Numbered from the stretch's first letter, positions 36,470 through 46,973 are shown. The stretch: 64,000 nt of DNA from CAWAND01 sp963797485 (GCA_963797485.1 CAWCPF010000004.1:1-64000), one strand, 5' to 3'. Made by a program: numbers and translations. Notes: generated by a model not told the origin, from the letters alone.

Positions 36470-38603
36470 ATGCCGACTGAATTGCTGGCCTGGTTGATCC
36501 CGCTCCCGCCCTTGGTCGCCTTTTTTGCCATTCTGCTGTTCACCAACCGCAGCAATTCGCTGAGCCACATGCTGGCGGTCGGAGGCGTGGCCATCTCATG
36601 GGGGCTGGCCATGATCATCGTGCTGCGGTCGTTCGCCATCCCCGGCTTTGCCGCTCAACCCATCGTCTCGTCCATCGGATGGCTTCCGGTCGGCGGCCAA
36701 ACCCTGGCTTTTGGGATCCAGATCGATCGCCTGTCCATCCTTGGGCTTTTCTTCGTCTCCTGGACCCTGCTGGCCATCTTCGTCTACAGCATCGGCTACC
36801 ACAACTTCGGCCGTCCGCGCGATCCGGCGGATGTTAAAGGCCTGCCTCCCCAAGCCGGTGGCATCGAGCCGATGTACGCCCGCTTCTTCGCGTTCATTTC
36901 TTTGTTTGCGTTCTCCATGCTGATTTTGGTCCTGGCCGACAATCTGCTTCTGCTGTTTGTCGGTTGGGAGCTGATGGGCCTGTGTTCGTATCTGCTGATT
37001 GGCTTCTGGTATGGAAAGCCATCCGCCCGGGACGCCATGGTTAAAGCCTTCATGACCACCCGCGTCGGCGATGTGTTGATGCTGCTGGGGATCGTCTACC
37101 TGTACTCCGCCACCGGCAGCTTGAGTTTTCATGCCATCCTGGGTGACCCGGCGGTTTTGGGCCGATTGGCCTCGACCCCGGCGGTGATCGGGGGTTGGTC
37201 GGCCGCCGGCTTGATCGGCCTGCTGCTCTTCTTTGGCACGATCGGCAAGTCCGCCCAATTCCCGCTGCACGTGTGGCTGCCGGACGCCATGGAAGGCCCG
37301 ACGCCGGTGTCGGCGCTGATCCACGCCGCCACGATGGTATCCGCCGGCGTGTATCTCATCCTGCGCACCTTTCCTTTGATCACGGCCGGCTGGACGGAGG
37401 GCGCCGCGCTCACGCCCACAATGACGGTCATTGCTGCCGTCGGCGCCTTCACCGCTTTGTTTGCAGCGACCATCGCCGTCGCCCAGAACGACATCAAACG
37501 CGTCCTGGCGTATTCGACCATCTCTCAGTTGGGTTACATGGTGGCGGGGGTCGGGATCGGCGCCTTTGTGGCCGCCGCTTTCCATCTGCTGACGCACGCC
37601 TTCTTCAAGGCACTGCTCTTCCTGGGCTCCGGTTCGGTCATTCACAGTGTCGAGCATGGCGCCCACACTGCCGGTGAGCACCTGGACGCCAACGACATGT
37701 TCAACATGGGCGGCCTCAGGCGGAAGATGCCGATCACCTTTTGGACCTTCCTGGCCGGCGGATTGGCCTTGTCGGGCTTTCCACTGGTGACGGCCGGGTT
37801 CTGGTCCAAGGACGAGCTGCTGGGCGAAGCCTTTGGGGCCGGTCACAGTGTGATCTTCGGGATGCTGCTGGGGGCCGCGCTGCTGACCGCCTTTTACACC
37901 ATGCGCCAGATATCGCTGACCTTCTTGGGCGGGCCGAGAACGCGGGCGGCCGAACACGGCCACGAGTCGGTCCCGGCGATGACCGTGCCCTTGATCGTGC
38001 TGGCCGTATTCGCCGTGGCCGTTGGCTGGGCCGGCATTCCGGAGAGCTTTCCGGTGCTAGGCGGGCTGGTTCCCAACGTGGTTCACGATTTCTTGTCTGC
38101 CGGCGCTGAGGCGGTCGCCGGGGCGGCATTCCACTGGTTCCCCGTGCTGGCCTCGGTCGGCGCATCGCTTGGGGGGCTGCTCCTGGGGTGGTGGGTATAC
38201 CGGCGGGTGCCCGCCGGCAGCGCCGGATCCCCTGGTCCGATGGTTGGGCCCCGTCCACCGTTTGCTCCAGCGAAAGTACTTCGTGGATGAATTCTATGCC
38301 TGGGCTTTCGTGCGTCCGGCGTACTGGCTGGGTGAGACCTTCAGCAGCCGCTGGCTGGATCAGGGCCTTTTGGATGGGATATTGAACGGATTAGCCGGCG
38401 CCTCCGCCTGGATCGGCCGGCACCTGAGGAACTGGATCGATCTGCCGGTCATCAATGGGTTTGGCGATTGGGTTGGCGAAGAGACCAAGTCCGCCGGCGG
38501 CGAGCTGCGCTACGTCCAGACCGGGCGCGTGCAGCAGTATTTGCTCATCGGCATGATCTTCACCACGGTGGTCATGGCCTACATTCTCTTGACCGGCGCA
38601 TGA
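36470..38603 (+). CDS. nuoL: NADH-quinone oxidoreductase subunit L, extended C-terminus, one frameshift
   Basis: Largest antiporter-like proton-pumping subunit. Visible: DNLLLLFVGWELMGLCSYLLIG, shortened here, with the TM5 glutamate; GKSAQFPLHVWLPDAMEGPTPVSALIHAATMV in TM7-8 (key Lys and His); and VLAYSTISQLGYM. The frame breaks near 38235 (VYRRVPAG to PDPLVRWLGPVH); correction gives about 711 residues, against 600-620 in E. coli or Thermus. The extra length is partly in the C-terminal lateral helix: from VDEFYAW to the stop there are about 106 residues, versus roughly 70 in E. coli as I recall it. It ends in a last anchoring helix (YLLIGMIFTTVVMAYILL). A longer lateral helix fits an arm with an extra NuoM. 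Confidence 0.9.
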
Positions 38604-38631
38604 GGCGGGCCGACATGGGTGGGACCTGTAC

Positions 38632-40173
38632 ATGATGGCTTGGATCGTGTCACATTGGCTGACCCTGATTCTGTTCTCGCCCTTGGCGGCGGCGATGGTT
38701 GTCATGGCCATCCCCAAGGAGAATGAAGGCCCGCTTCGCTGGGCGGCGTTGGTCGGCGGCCTGGTGACGTTGGCGCTCGCCATCGGGATGTGGCTGAATT
38801 TCGACCCGGCCGCCCCGGGCTACCAGATGGTGGAAGTGGCTCCCTGGTATGCCGCCGTGCATGCCAGCTATCACCTGGGCGCCGATGGAATCACGGTGCT
38901 GATGGTCCTGCTGACCGCCATCCTCACCCCGCTGGCAGTCTTGATCTCTTGGAGCGTCGGGCACAATCTGCGCACCCATCTGGCGCTGTTGTTGGTGCTG
39001 GAGACCGGTCTGCTGGGGGTCTTTGTTTCGCTCGATCTGCTGATGTTCTTCGTGTTCTGGGAAGTTGGGCTGGTCCCCATCTACTTCTTGATTGTTCAGT
39101 GGGGAGGCGAGTTTCGCCAGCACGCCGGATTCAAGTTCTTGATCTACACCATGGGCGGGTCCCTGGGCTTGCTGCTGGCCATCCAGCTCATCGGCCTGAC
39201 CGCGGGGAGCTTCGATCTGACGGTCATCACCGACAAATGGCCCGGCCTCACCCAGCCCCTGTCCACCGTGGGCCTGCCGATCAGCATCCCTATCTCCACC
39301 GTGAAGACGGTGGCTTTCTGGGCCTTTGCGGTGGCCTTCGCCATCAAGATCCCCATCTGGCCGTTTCACACCTGGCTGCCGGATGCTTACACCGAGGCTC
39401 CCACCGCCGGATCGATGATGCTGGCGGGGGTGATGGCCAAACTGGGCGCCTATGGGTTCCTGCGGCTGATCCTCCCCCTGTACCCTGAGCAGGCGAAGAC
39501 CTTCGCCGGCGCGCTGGCGCTCCTGGCCACGCTGTCGATCATCTTCGGCGCGCTTTCGGCCTGGGGGCAGGGCGATCTCAAGCGGCTGGTGGCCTATTCG
39601 TCGGTGAACCACATGGGGTGGGTGGTGCTCGGCCTGGCAGCCGCCGCCTTTGCGCGCGGCGGGCTATCGGCCCCCGATGCGGTCTTCGCCCTGAACGGGG
39701 CTGTGCTGCAGATGTTCAATCACGGCGTGTCGACGGCGGGGATGTTCCTGCTGGTGGGGGTGGTTTACGAACGGACGCGCACGCGCGACCTCAAATCTCT
39801 CGGCGGGCTGTTCCCGATGATGCCGGTCTATGGCGGGCTGCTGATCTTCACCGCCATGGCCTGGGTCGGTCTGCCGGGGTTGAACGGATTCGTATCCGAG
39901 TTTCTGGTGGTCCGGGGCGCCTGGCCGATCTTCACGCTGTTCACGGCGGTTTCCATGTTCGGCCTGCTGATGACCGGGGCCTATGTCATGAAAGGCATCC
40001 GTGACGTCCTCCACGGGCCCGTTAAGGAAGCCTGGGCGGGCCGGGCTATGGAAATCAACCGCCGCGAAATCGTGGCCCTGGCTCCGCTGCTGGCGCTGAT
40101 GCTGGCTATTGGGGTGTGGCCGGCGTGGATCTTAAGCATTTTCAACCAGACCGTGGCCCGGTTCCTGGGATGA
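38632..40173 (+). CDS. nuoM: NADH-quinone oxidoreductase subunit M, first copy
   Basis: Intact 513-residue antiporter-like subunit. TM5 glutamate in FVFWEVGLVPIYFLI, TM7 lysine in VAFAIKIPIWPFHTWLPDAY, TM8 histidine region TEAPTAGSMMLAGVMAKLG, and VAYSSVNHMGWVVLG. All proton-path residues are present. It starts 28 bases after nuoL. Of the two nuoM genes this one has an intact frame. The loop 195-215 (FDLTVITDKWPGLTQPL) is specific to it. Expected to pump one proton per cycle in the membrane arm. Confidence 0.94.
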   Translation: MMAWIVSHWLTLILFSPLAAAMVVMAIPKENEGPLRWAALVGGLVTLALAIGMWLNFDPAAPGYQMVEVAPWYAAVHASYHLGADGITVLMVLLTAILTPLAVLISWSVGHNLRTHLALLLVLETGLLGVFVSLDLLMFFVFWEVGLVPIYFLIVQWGGEFRQHAGFKFLIYTMGGSLGLLLAIQLIGLTAGSFDLTVITDKWPGLTQPLSTVGLPISIPISTVKTVAFWAFAVAFAIKIPIWPFHTWLPDAYTEAPTAGSMMLAGVMAKLGAYGFLRLILPLYPEQAKTFAGALALLATLSIIFGALSAWGQGDLKRLVAYSSVNHMGWVVLGLAAAAFARGGLSAPDAVFALNGAVLQMFNHGVSTAGMFLLVGVVYERTRTRDLKSLGGLFPMMPVYGGLLIFTAMAWVGLPGLNGFVSEFLVVRGAWPIFTLFTAVSMFGLLMTGAYVMKGIRDVLHGPVKEAWAGRAMEINRREIVALAPLLALMLAIGVWPAWILSIFNQTVARFLG

Positions 40174-40251
40174 GGCCCGCACTCAGATGACCGCACGCAT
40201 TCCGGCAGAAGGCGCCGGCCGCCTGGCCCGCGCCGAGATCAGGTAGACCGA

Positions 40252-41725
40252 ATGGGGTTTCCAATCCTCTCAATCATCGTCTTCACCCCGATCACGGCTG
40301 CCGTGATCCTGTTCCTGGTGCCTGGAGACCGGCTCCGCGAGATTCGCTTCATCGCGCTGGCCGCGGCCAGCCTGAGCCTGGCACTGTCCCTGTGGGCCTA
40401 CCTGGCCTACAACTCGGCCCAGGGCGGTTATCAGTTCGTGACTCAGGTCCCGTGGATCCCCAGCCTGGGGATCACCTACCACGTGGGCGTCGACGGCATG
40501 TCTATGCCGCTGGTTCTGCTGACCGGCGTGGTGATGTTTACCGGCGTGCTGATCTCGTGGAGCGTGGACGATCGGCCGCGCGAGTTTTTCGCCTTCATGT
40601 TCATCCTGGCCACCGGCGTGTTCGGCGTGTTCGTCGCTCTGGATCTTTTTGAACTGTTCTTCTTCTACGAGATCGCTGTCTTCCCGATGTTCCTGCTCAT
40701 CGCCGTGTGGGGTTGGAAGGTCACGCGCGAATACGCGGCCATGAAGCTCACGCTGTACTTGTTCATCGGCTCGGTCATCTCCCTGGTCGGCGGTCTGGTC
40801 ATGGTCTTCACGTCCGGGCTGCATTCCTTCGATCTGCTCGACCTGCAATTGGCCAATTTCAGCCCGGCTTTTCAACATTTCTGGTTCCCCTTCGTATTCT
40901 TCGGCTTCGCCATATTGGGCGGCATCTTTCCTTTTCACAACTGGTCGCCCGATGGGCACGTGGCCGCACCAACGGCCGTGTCGATGTTCCATGCCGGCGT
41001 GCTGATGAAGCTGGGCGCGTTTGCCGCCTTGCGAGTGGGGATCATGCTGTTGCCCGAGGGGGCCCGGCAATGGGCTTGGCTGATCCTCATCCTGGGGACG
41101 ATCAATGTGGTCTACGGCGCGTTCATCGCCATGGTACAAACCGACTTCAAGTACATCATCGGCTTCTCCTCGGTTTCTCATATGGGTCTGGTGATGCTCG
41201 GGTTTGCCACTCTGAATCGAGAGGGGATCACCGGGGCCGGACTGCAGATGTTCTCGCATGGCATCATGACGGCTCTCTTCTTTGCTGTCGTTGGCATGGT
41301 GTACGACCGCGCCCACACACGCCAGCTCCCCGAGCTGGGTGGAATTCGGCAAGTTCCTGCCCCTGGCCATGATCGGGTTCATCGTCGGAAGCCTGGTATC
41401 GATGGGCATGCCGGGATTCTCGGGTTTCATTGCAGAATTCCCGATCTTCCTGGGGCTGTGGCAGCGCGCGCCCTTGGCGGCCCTGGTGGCCGCCGTCGCC
41501 ATCGTCATCACGGCGGCCTATTTGATGATCGCCGTTCGGCGGGTGTTCTTTGGTTCGTTGCCTGAGAAACTGGCCGGTCATCTGCCGCCGCTGATCCTGC
41601 CAGACAAGATAGCTCTGGTCCTGCTGGTCGGTTTGATGATCCTCATCGGTGTATACCCGTCGGTCATGGCGCCCATGGTCCAATCGGGGGCCGAATCGGT
41701 GCTGCGCCTGGTGGGAGGTGCCTGA
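40252..41725 (+). CDS. nuoM: NADH-quinone oxidoreductase subunit M, second copy, one frameshift
   Basis: Second NuoM-type subunit, about 490 residues after correction. TM5: LFELFFFYEIAVFPMFLLIA with the glutamate (FYEIAVFP); FPFHNWSPDGHVAAPTAVSMFHAGVLMKLG in the TM7-8 region; FSSVSHMGLVMLG. The frame must change near 41340 (RQLPELGG to GKFLPLAMIGFIVGSLVSMGMP, by removing one base). In this copy the TM7 lysine region reads FAILGGIFPFHNW, so a lysine usually present in NuoM is not seen at that place. It is distinct enough from copy 1 to be an old paralogue. It lies between nuoM and nuoN and probably adds a pumping module. A 78-base gap precedes it. Confidence 0.9.
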
Positions 41726-43179
41726 GTGGACATGCCCGGTTACGATCCCGGCATGATCCTGGCCATCCTGCCCGAGATTCTGCTGCTTGGGCTGGCGGGC
41801 TTGATTCTGTTGCTGGACACGCTGTTTCGCCCCTCGCAGAGACGAAATCTGGGCTGGATTACGGCCATCGGCCTGGGCGCGATTCTGGGCTGCGCACTGA
41901 TCTGGAGCCGGCCGGGGCTCGAGTTCAGGCTGATCTTCGGCGGGATGTTGCGCAGCGACTGGCCGGGCTTCATTTTTGGGATGGTGTTTTTGTTCTCGGG
42001 CGCCATGGCTGCTCTGCTGTCCATGGGACTGCCGGAGGTCGGCCAGCGCGGCGAATACTACGCCCTGCTGGTGGCGTCCCTCCTGGGCATGATGCTGATG
42101 GCCTCCGCCTCCGACCTGATCATGCTTTACCTGGCGATCGAGTCACGTCCATCCCCCTCTACATCCTGGCCGGATTCATGCGTCAGGACGACCGCTCGGC
42201 TGAAGCCGGCCTCAAGTACTTCTTGTTCGGCGCGCTGACCTCGACCGTCATGCTGTATGGGTTCAGCCTGCTGTACGGCCTGACCGGCGAGACCAATGTG
42301 TACGCCCTGGCGGCCAGCCTGTCCGCCGGCAGCGTTCCGCCGGTGGTCCTGATTGTGGCGCTGGCGCTGGTGCTGGTCGGGTTCAGTTTCAAAGTTGCGG
42401 CTGTTCCTTTCCACTTCTGGACACCGGATGTCTACGAAGGCGCGCCGACCCCTATCACCGGCTTCATCTCGACCGCCTCCAAAGCGGCCGGCTTTGCGGT
42501 CCTGCTGCGGGTGTTGCTGGCGGTGTTCCCCGAGGTGGCGGCCGCGTGGACCTCGGTCCTGGCCGGCGTGGCCGTGGCCACCATGACCCTGGGCAATGTC
42601 CTGGCCCTCAGCCAGAAGAACATCAAGCGCATGCTGGCCTATTCTTCGATCGCCCATGCCGGATACGCCATGATCGGCCTGGTGGCCCTGGGAACCTTGG
42701 GGCCGGCCAGCGTGGTGTACTATCTGGCGGCCTACGTGTTTACCAACCTGGCGGCCTTCGGCGTGGTGACTGTTTTTGCCCGCTCCGCCGGTTCCGACGA
42801 AATCGCCCAATACGCCGGCCTGAGCCGCCGATCGCCGTACCTGGCGCTGACCCTGCTCATCGCCCTGCTGTCGCTGGCGGGCATGCCCCCCCTGGCAGGT
42901 TTCATGGGCAAGTTCCTGGTGTTTTTCGCCGCCGTGCAAGGCGGTCTCGCCTGGCTGGCTGTGATCGGCGTGCTGAACGCCATTGTGGGCCTGTACTACT
43001 ACATGATCGTGCTCAAGGTGGTGTACCTGTATCGTTCGGATGACGAATCCAAGCCGATTGTGGTGACACGCGGTTCGGCCCTGGCGCTGGGACTGTGCTC
43101 GCTGGGAATCGTGGCCATGGGCACCCTGACGGCGCCCTGGGTCGACTGGGCGCTGCAGGCGTCACGCAGTCTGTTCTGA
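41726..43179 (+). CDS. nuoN: NADH-quinone oxidoreductase subunit N, one frameshift
   Basis: Third antiporter-like subunit of the proximal membrane arm, about 484 residues. It starts at GTG 41726 directly after the stop of nuoM copy 2 (ATG 41732 is possible). DLIMLYLAIE carries the TM5 glutamate. The frame breaks near 42142, where LAIES must join PLYILAGFMRQDDRSAEAG. Then SFKVAAVPFHFWTPDVYEGAPTPIT (TM7 lysine and following loop), SQKNIKRMLAYSSIAHAGY and LSLAGMPPLAGFMGKFLVF, all standard for NuoN. The correction here needs one added base (or two removed), unlike most others. Last gene of the complex I cluster. Confidence 0.92.
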
Positions 43180-43194
43180 CCGGCCGCGGCGGCC

Positions 43195-43212
43195 TTGTGA
43201 TAATATTCACAA
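43195..43212. promoter_or_regulatory. Rex-like operator between nuoN and murE
   Basis: TTGTGATAATATTCACAA matches the Rex consensus TTGTGAANNNNTTCACAA at 13 of 14 defined positions. It contains a TAATAT that could be the -10 of a promoter reading into murE (ATG 43353). No coding sequence overlaps it. Confidence 0.55.
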
Positions 43213-43352
43213 ACTGATGGGGATCACCGGTCCTTGCCGGGACCGGAGGCTGCCAACGCCCCATCGACGCGTGCCCCGCCGGTTTGCCAGTCTCGGCCCC
43301 GCTCGATCAGGCTGACCAATCGTCTCCCCATTCGCATGCGATTTCGAGGCCC

Positions 43353-44939
43353 ATGGCACCCTTGCTGACCGATCTACTGCATGAGTTAGGTTCCGTCCTG
43401 GACTCGGCGACTCCGCCGGTGGAAGTGAAGGGGATCACCGACGACTCGCCGCGCTGTCCGCCCGGGTTGGATCTTCGTGGCCATTCCAGGCGAGCACACC
43501 GACGGACACCGCTTCGCCGCCGAGGCCATCCGGAAGGGCGCCGTGGCCGTGGTCGGGCAGTCGGATGTCGGCAGGCTGGACGGGTTGTACGTCGCGCCCC
43601 AAACTCAAGACTGGCGCTGGCCCGTCTGGCCGCCGCGTGGCACGGCCATCCGGGGCGTTCCATGGTGGTCATCGGCGTCACCGGGACGGACGGCAAAACG
43701 ACCACCGCCAGCATGATCCACGCCATCCTGACGCATGCCGGCGTGCGGACGGGATTGATTTCCACCGTGCAGGCGATCATGGGCGCGCATGCCGTCGACA
43801 CCGGGCTGCATGTGACCACGCCCGACCCGATGTCGCTCCAGTCCTACCTCAAGCAGATGCTGGATGCCGGACTGACACATGTCGTCCTGGAAACGACCTC
43901 GCATGGCCTGGCGCAGCATCGCGTCGATGGATCCGAATTCGACCTGGCGGTTGTGACCAATATCACCCACGAACACCTGGACTTCCACGCGTCGTATGAG
44001 GCGTACAGGGCCGCCAAGGCCCGGCTTCTCGACCTGGTCGCACATTCGGCCAGCAAGCCGCTGGGTGTGGGCAAAGCGGCTGTGATCAACCTGGATGACC
44101 TCGGGGCTGCCGGGCTGCCTATGCCGCTTGGGATCCGGCGCTGGACCTACGCCATGGACCAGCCGGCCGATGTGCGCGCCGATGGACGGGCCAGCCAATC
44201 GACCGGCTTGAGCTTCGACCTGCAAGCTGATGGACGGACCTATCGGGTCAGGCTGCCGTTCGTGGGCGATTACAATGCATGGAATGCCCTGGCGGCTTTC
44301 ACCTGCTGCGTGAAGGCTTTGGGCGTCGATCCGGAGGCGGCCGTTCAGGGCCTGACGGCCTTGCCCGGCGTCCCCGGGCGTATGGAAAAGATCGATCTCG
44401 GGCAGCCATTCACCGCCATTGTCGACTTTGCCCACACGCCCAACGCCTTGCGCATGGCTTTGACCGCTGCCCGCTCGCTCACCCGAGGCAGGTTGATTGT
44501 GGTCTTCGGTTCTGCCGGCCTGAGAGACCGCCAGAAGCGGCAACTCATGGCCGAAGTCTCGGCTGAGCTGGCGGATCTAATCATGCTTACGGCTGAAGAT
44601 CCGCGAACCGAAGCCCTGTCGGGAATCCTGGCCGAGATGGCCCGCGCCGCCGAGGCGGCCGGGGCACGCGAAGGGGAGACCATGTGGCGAATTCCCGATC
44701 GGGGCCAGGCGCTCAGGGAAGCCGTGCGCATAGCTCGTCCAGGCGACCTGGTGCTGGCTTGCGGGAAGGGCCACGAGCAATCGATGTGCTTCGGTGAAAC
44801 AGAGTACGCGTGGGATGACCGCACGGCCATGCGTGCCGCGCTGGCCGAGCTGATGGGCGCGCCGGGTCCAAGCATGCCATGGCTGCCGACGGCGCGCGGT
44901 TCCGCGCCCGAGCGGGCCGCCTCCCACCCCCGGGCTTGA
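43353..44939 (+). CDS. murE: UDP-N-acetylmuramyl-tripeptide synthetase, two compensating frameshifts
   Basis: Mur ligase adding the third stem residue to UDP-MurNAc-L-Ala-D-Glu. ATG 43353 (MAPLLTDLLHELG), about 528 residues. Segment 43460-43605 is read in another frame: GITDDS continues as VAIPGEHTDGHRFAAEAIRKGAVA before returning. ATP loop VIGVTGTDGKTTTASMIH; THVVLETTSHGLAQHRVDG with the metal Glu; NITHEHLDFHASYEAYRAAK; VDFAHTPNALRMAL. The specificity motif is EDPR, instead of DNPR (meso-DAP enzymes) or DDPN (lysine enzymes). L-ornithine, reported in several Chloroflexota cell walls, is a fair guess. ATPase residues are all intact. Confidence 0.88.
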   Translation: MAPLLTDLLHELGSVLDSATPPVEVKGITDDSPRCPPGLDLRGHSRRAHRRTPLRRRGHPEGRRGRGRAVGCRQAGRVVRRAPNSRLALARLAAAWHGHPGRSMVVIGVTGTDGKTTTASMIHAILTHAGVRTGLISTVQAIMGAHAVDTGLHVTTPDPMSLQSYLKQMLDAGLTHVVLETTSHGLAQHRVDGSEFDLAVVTNITHEHLDFHASYEAYRAAKARLLDLVAHSASKPLGVGKAAVINLDDLGAAGLPMPLGIRRWTYAMDQPADVRADGRASQSTGLSFDLQADGRTYRVRLPFVGDYNAWNALAAFTCCVKALGVDPEAAVQGLTALPGVPGRMEKIDLGQPFTAIVDFAHTPNALRMALTAARSLTRGRLIVVFGSAGLRDRQKRQLMAEVSAELADLIMLTAEDPRTEALSGILAEMARAAEAAGAREGETMWRIPDRGQALREAVRIARPGDLVLACGKGHEQSMCFGETEYAWDDRTAMRAALAELMGAPGPSMPWLPTARGSAPERAASHPRA

Positions 44940-44972
44940 GCCTGCTCGGGCCGAGAACTGGATGACCCGGAT

Positions 44973-45653
44973 ATGAATGTCATTCTGGACACCCTGGGCC
45001 AATTCCTGCATGCTATGCAGACCGGGAGCGCCGTCCCTTGGGGCGCGTGGTCTTACGTCATGATGGCTGTCCTCGCCTTCATCGAAGGCCCGATCGTGAC
45101 CGTTCTCGGCGCGGCCGCCGCGTCGACCGGGCTGATGAACCCGTGGCTGGTGCTGGTCTCGGCCAGTGCCGGAAATCTCATCGCCGATAGTCTTTGGTAT
45201 GGCCTTGGGTATGCGGGCAGGACGGAATGGCTGGTGCGTCACGGCGGCTTGATCAACCTGCGGCCGACTCACATTGAGCACCTGCGCAAGGATCTCAATT
45301 TGCACGCGCGAAAGATCCTGCTCGTCGCCAAACTGAGCCCTGGCCTGCCGATGCCGGCGTTGATTGCCGCCGGGATGGCGCGCGTGCCATGGCGCCGATG
45401 GTTCCCGGTGGTTTTTGCGGCCGAGATGGCATGGACCGGCTGCCTGGTCCTCGTCGGTTATCATTTCACTCTGACCATCAGCAAGATGGAAGCCGGGCTG
45501 AAGGCTGTCGCCATTCTGGCGATGTTGCTCTTTTTCTTCATGATCGGCCGATACGGCCTGAGATTTCTGCGCAAATGGGGAGACCTGGTCGATGCCGATG
45601 ACGATAATAATGGACAGGAGCCGAAGATGGCGCCTGAGCGTCGGGAAAGGTGA
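44973..45653 (+). CDS. DedA/VTT-domain membrane protein
   Basis: 226-residue polytopic membrane protein of the DedA family, a set of proton-coupled transporters or scramblases, some of which recycle undecaprenyl phosphate. Visible: AVLAFIEGPIVTVLGAAAASTGLMNPW with the conserved acidic FIEGP motif, ASAGNLIADSLWYGLGYAGR, then HARKILLVAKLSPGLPMPALIAAGMARVPWRRW, the family's arginine/proline-containing re-entrant loop (the usual FxR(F/H)xPxxR is here AKLSPGLPMP). Last helix at about 170-205 and a charged C-terminus. It sits between murE and a GT4 gene, so an envelope-lipid role is reasonable. Confidence 0.82.
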   Translation: MNVILDTLGQFLHAMQTGSAVPWGAWSYVMMAVLAFIEGPIVTVLGAAAASTGLMNPWLVLVSASAGNLIADSLWYGLGYAGRTEWLVRHGGLINLRPTHIEHLRKDLNLHARKILLVAKLSPGLPMPALIAAGMARVPWRRWFPVVFAAEMAWTGCLVLVGYHFTLTISKMEAGLKAVAILAMLLFFFMIGRYGLRFLRKWGDLVDADDDNNGQEPKMAPERRER

Positions 45654-45680
45654 CGGTAGAAGGTACAGGAGTGGAGCGCA

Positions 45681-46889
45681 TTGCAAGTCTTAGTCGCCAG
45701 TCAGACCTATAAGCCTGCCGCCAACGGCCAGGCCGTCTTCACCACCACCCTCGCGGAAGGGTTGGCCTCCGCCGGTCACCATGTGATGGTGGTTGTGCCG
45801 TCGGACCGCATTCATTCGTACCGCGAAGACCGGAACGGGGTGCGGATCGAGTATTTAACCGCTATTCCGGTTGACAAGCGCGTCAAGGTTGCCTACTACG
45901 CCGTGACACCCGCGCCAAGGGTGGCCGCCATCATGGACGCCTTCGATCCCGATGTGGTCCATATTCAGGATCACTATCCAATGTGTCGGACTGTCCACCG
46001 CCTGGCTCGCAGTCGCGGCCTGCCGGTCGTCGGCACCAATCACTTCATGCCGGCGAATGTGATTCGGTTCTTGACCCCCTTTCAGACTGGTCGCGGTGTG
46101 CTGACGCGATTGCTGTGGTGGACGATGCTCAGCCTGTACCGCAGGCTGGATGCCGTGACGGCGCCGAGCCGGACGGCGGTCATGTTGCTCGAACAACAGA
46201 AGCTGGACGTGCCCATGTTCCCGATCTCGTGCGGCGTGGACCGGGCGCGATTCGCCTGCCGCCCAGGGCTGGACCGAGCTGCGGTGCGTTGTAACTACGG
46301 GATTTCGCCGTCCGCGTCCGTGTTCATCTATGTCGGCCGTCTTGACGAGGAGAAGCATATTGAGGTCGCCATCCGGGCGCTGTCGCTGACGCCGCCTCCG
46401 GCGCAGTTGGCCATCGTCGGCCAGGGTCATTTCGAGCCCAGCCTGCGCCGCCTGGTTGCCTCGCTCGGTCTCGATGGGCGCGTGGTCTTCACCGGCCATG
46501 TGCCCAACGAAAGCTTGCCCGGACTGCTCCAGGCGGCGGATGTCTTCATGATGCCCAGCGAAGCCGAGCTCCTGAGCATTGCCACGCTGGAGGCCATGGC
46601 GGCGGGGCGACCGATCCTGGCCGCCCGAGCCGGAGCTCTGCCGGAGCTGGTGGATCCGGGAGTCAATGGCTATCTGTTTGAACCCGGCCGGCCCGAGCTG
46701 GCCGCGGCGCGCATGAACCAGCTGATGCGCGAAACGGCCCGCTGGGCCGAGATGGGCCGGGCCAGTCTGGCCAGGGTCGCGCCTCATCAGGTTGAGGCCA
46801 CCATCGAACGCTACGTCCGCGTCTACCGCCGTGTTCTGGGTGTCCGGCGCTCGCTCTCCGAGCCGGCTTCGTTTGCGCCCGCGGATTGA
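45681..46889 (+). CDS. GT4 glycosyltransferase, MgtA/PimB-like
   Basis: Intact 402-residue GT-B enzyme. The start is TTG 45681 (LQVLVASQTYKPAANGQAVF), preceded by an AGGAG-like site. Acceptor domain: YKPAANGQAVFTTTLAEGL, VVHIQDHYPM, VGTNHFMPANV, CGVDRARF. Donor domain: VFIYVGRLDEEKHIEVAI, LAIVGQGHFEPSLRRL, VFTGHVPNESLPGLLQAADVF and SEAELLSIATLEAMAAGRPI with the EX7E motif. The THNFxP/GVDxxxF pattern is that of mannosyl- and glucosyl-transferases for diacylglycerol or phosphatidylinositol-like lipids. With DedA upstream, membrane glycolipid synthesis is plausible. No membrane helix; cytoplasmic-face association expected. Confidence 0.87.
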   Translation: MQVLVASQTYKPAANGQAVFTTTLAEGLASAGHHVMVVVPSDRIHSYREDRNGVRIEYLTAIPVDKRVKVAYYAVTPAPRVAAIMDAFDPDVVHIQDHYPMCRTVHRLARSRGLPVVGTNHFMPANVIRFLTPFQTGRGVLTRLLWWTMLSLYRRLDAVTAPSRTAVMLLEQQKLDVPMFPISCGVDRARFACRPGLDRAAVRCNYGISPSASVFIYVGRLDEEKHIEVAIRALSLTPPPAQLAIVGQGHFEPSLRRLVASLGLDGRVVFTGHVPNESLPGLLQAADVFMMPSEAELLSIATLEAMAAGRPILAARAGALPELVDPGVNGYLFEPGRPELAAARMNQLMRETARWAEMGRASLARVAPHQVEATIERYVRVYRRVLGVRRSLSEPASFAPAD

Positions 46890-46973
46890 CCTCCGGCGCC
46901 ACGCGCCCAATGACATTTTAGGGGGGCTGCGCATAGACATCTAGCGGCTGGCCAGGCGCCGGCATAGAACCAT

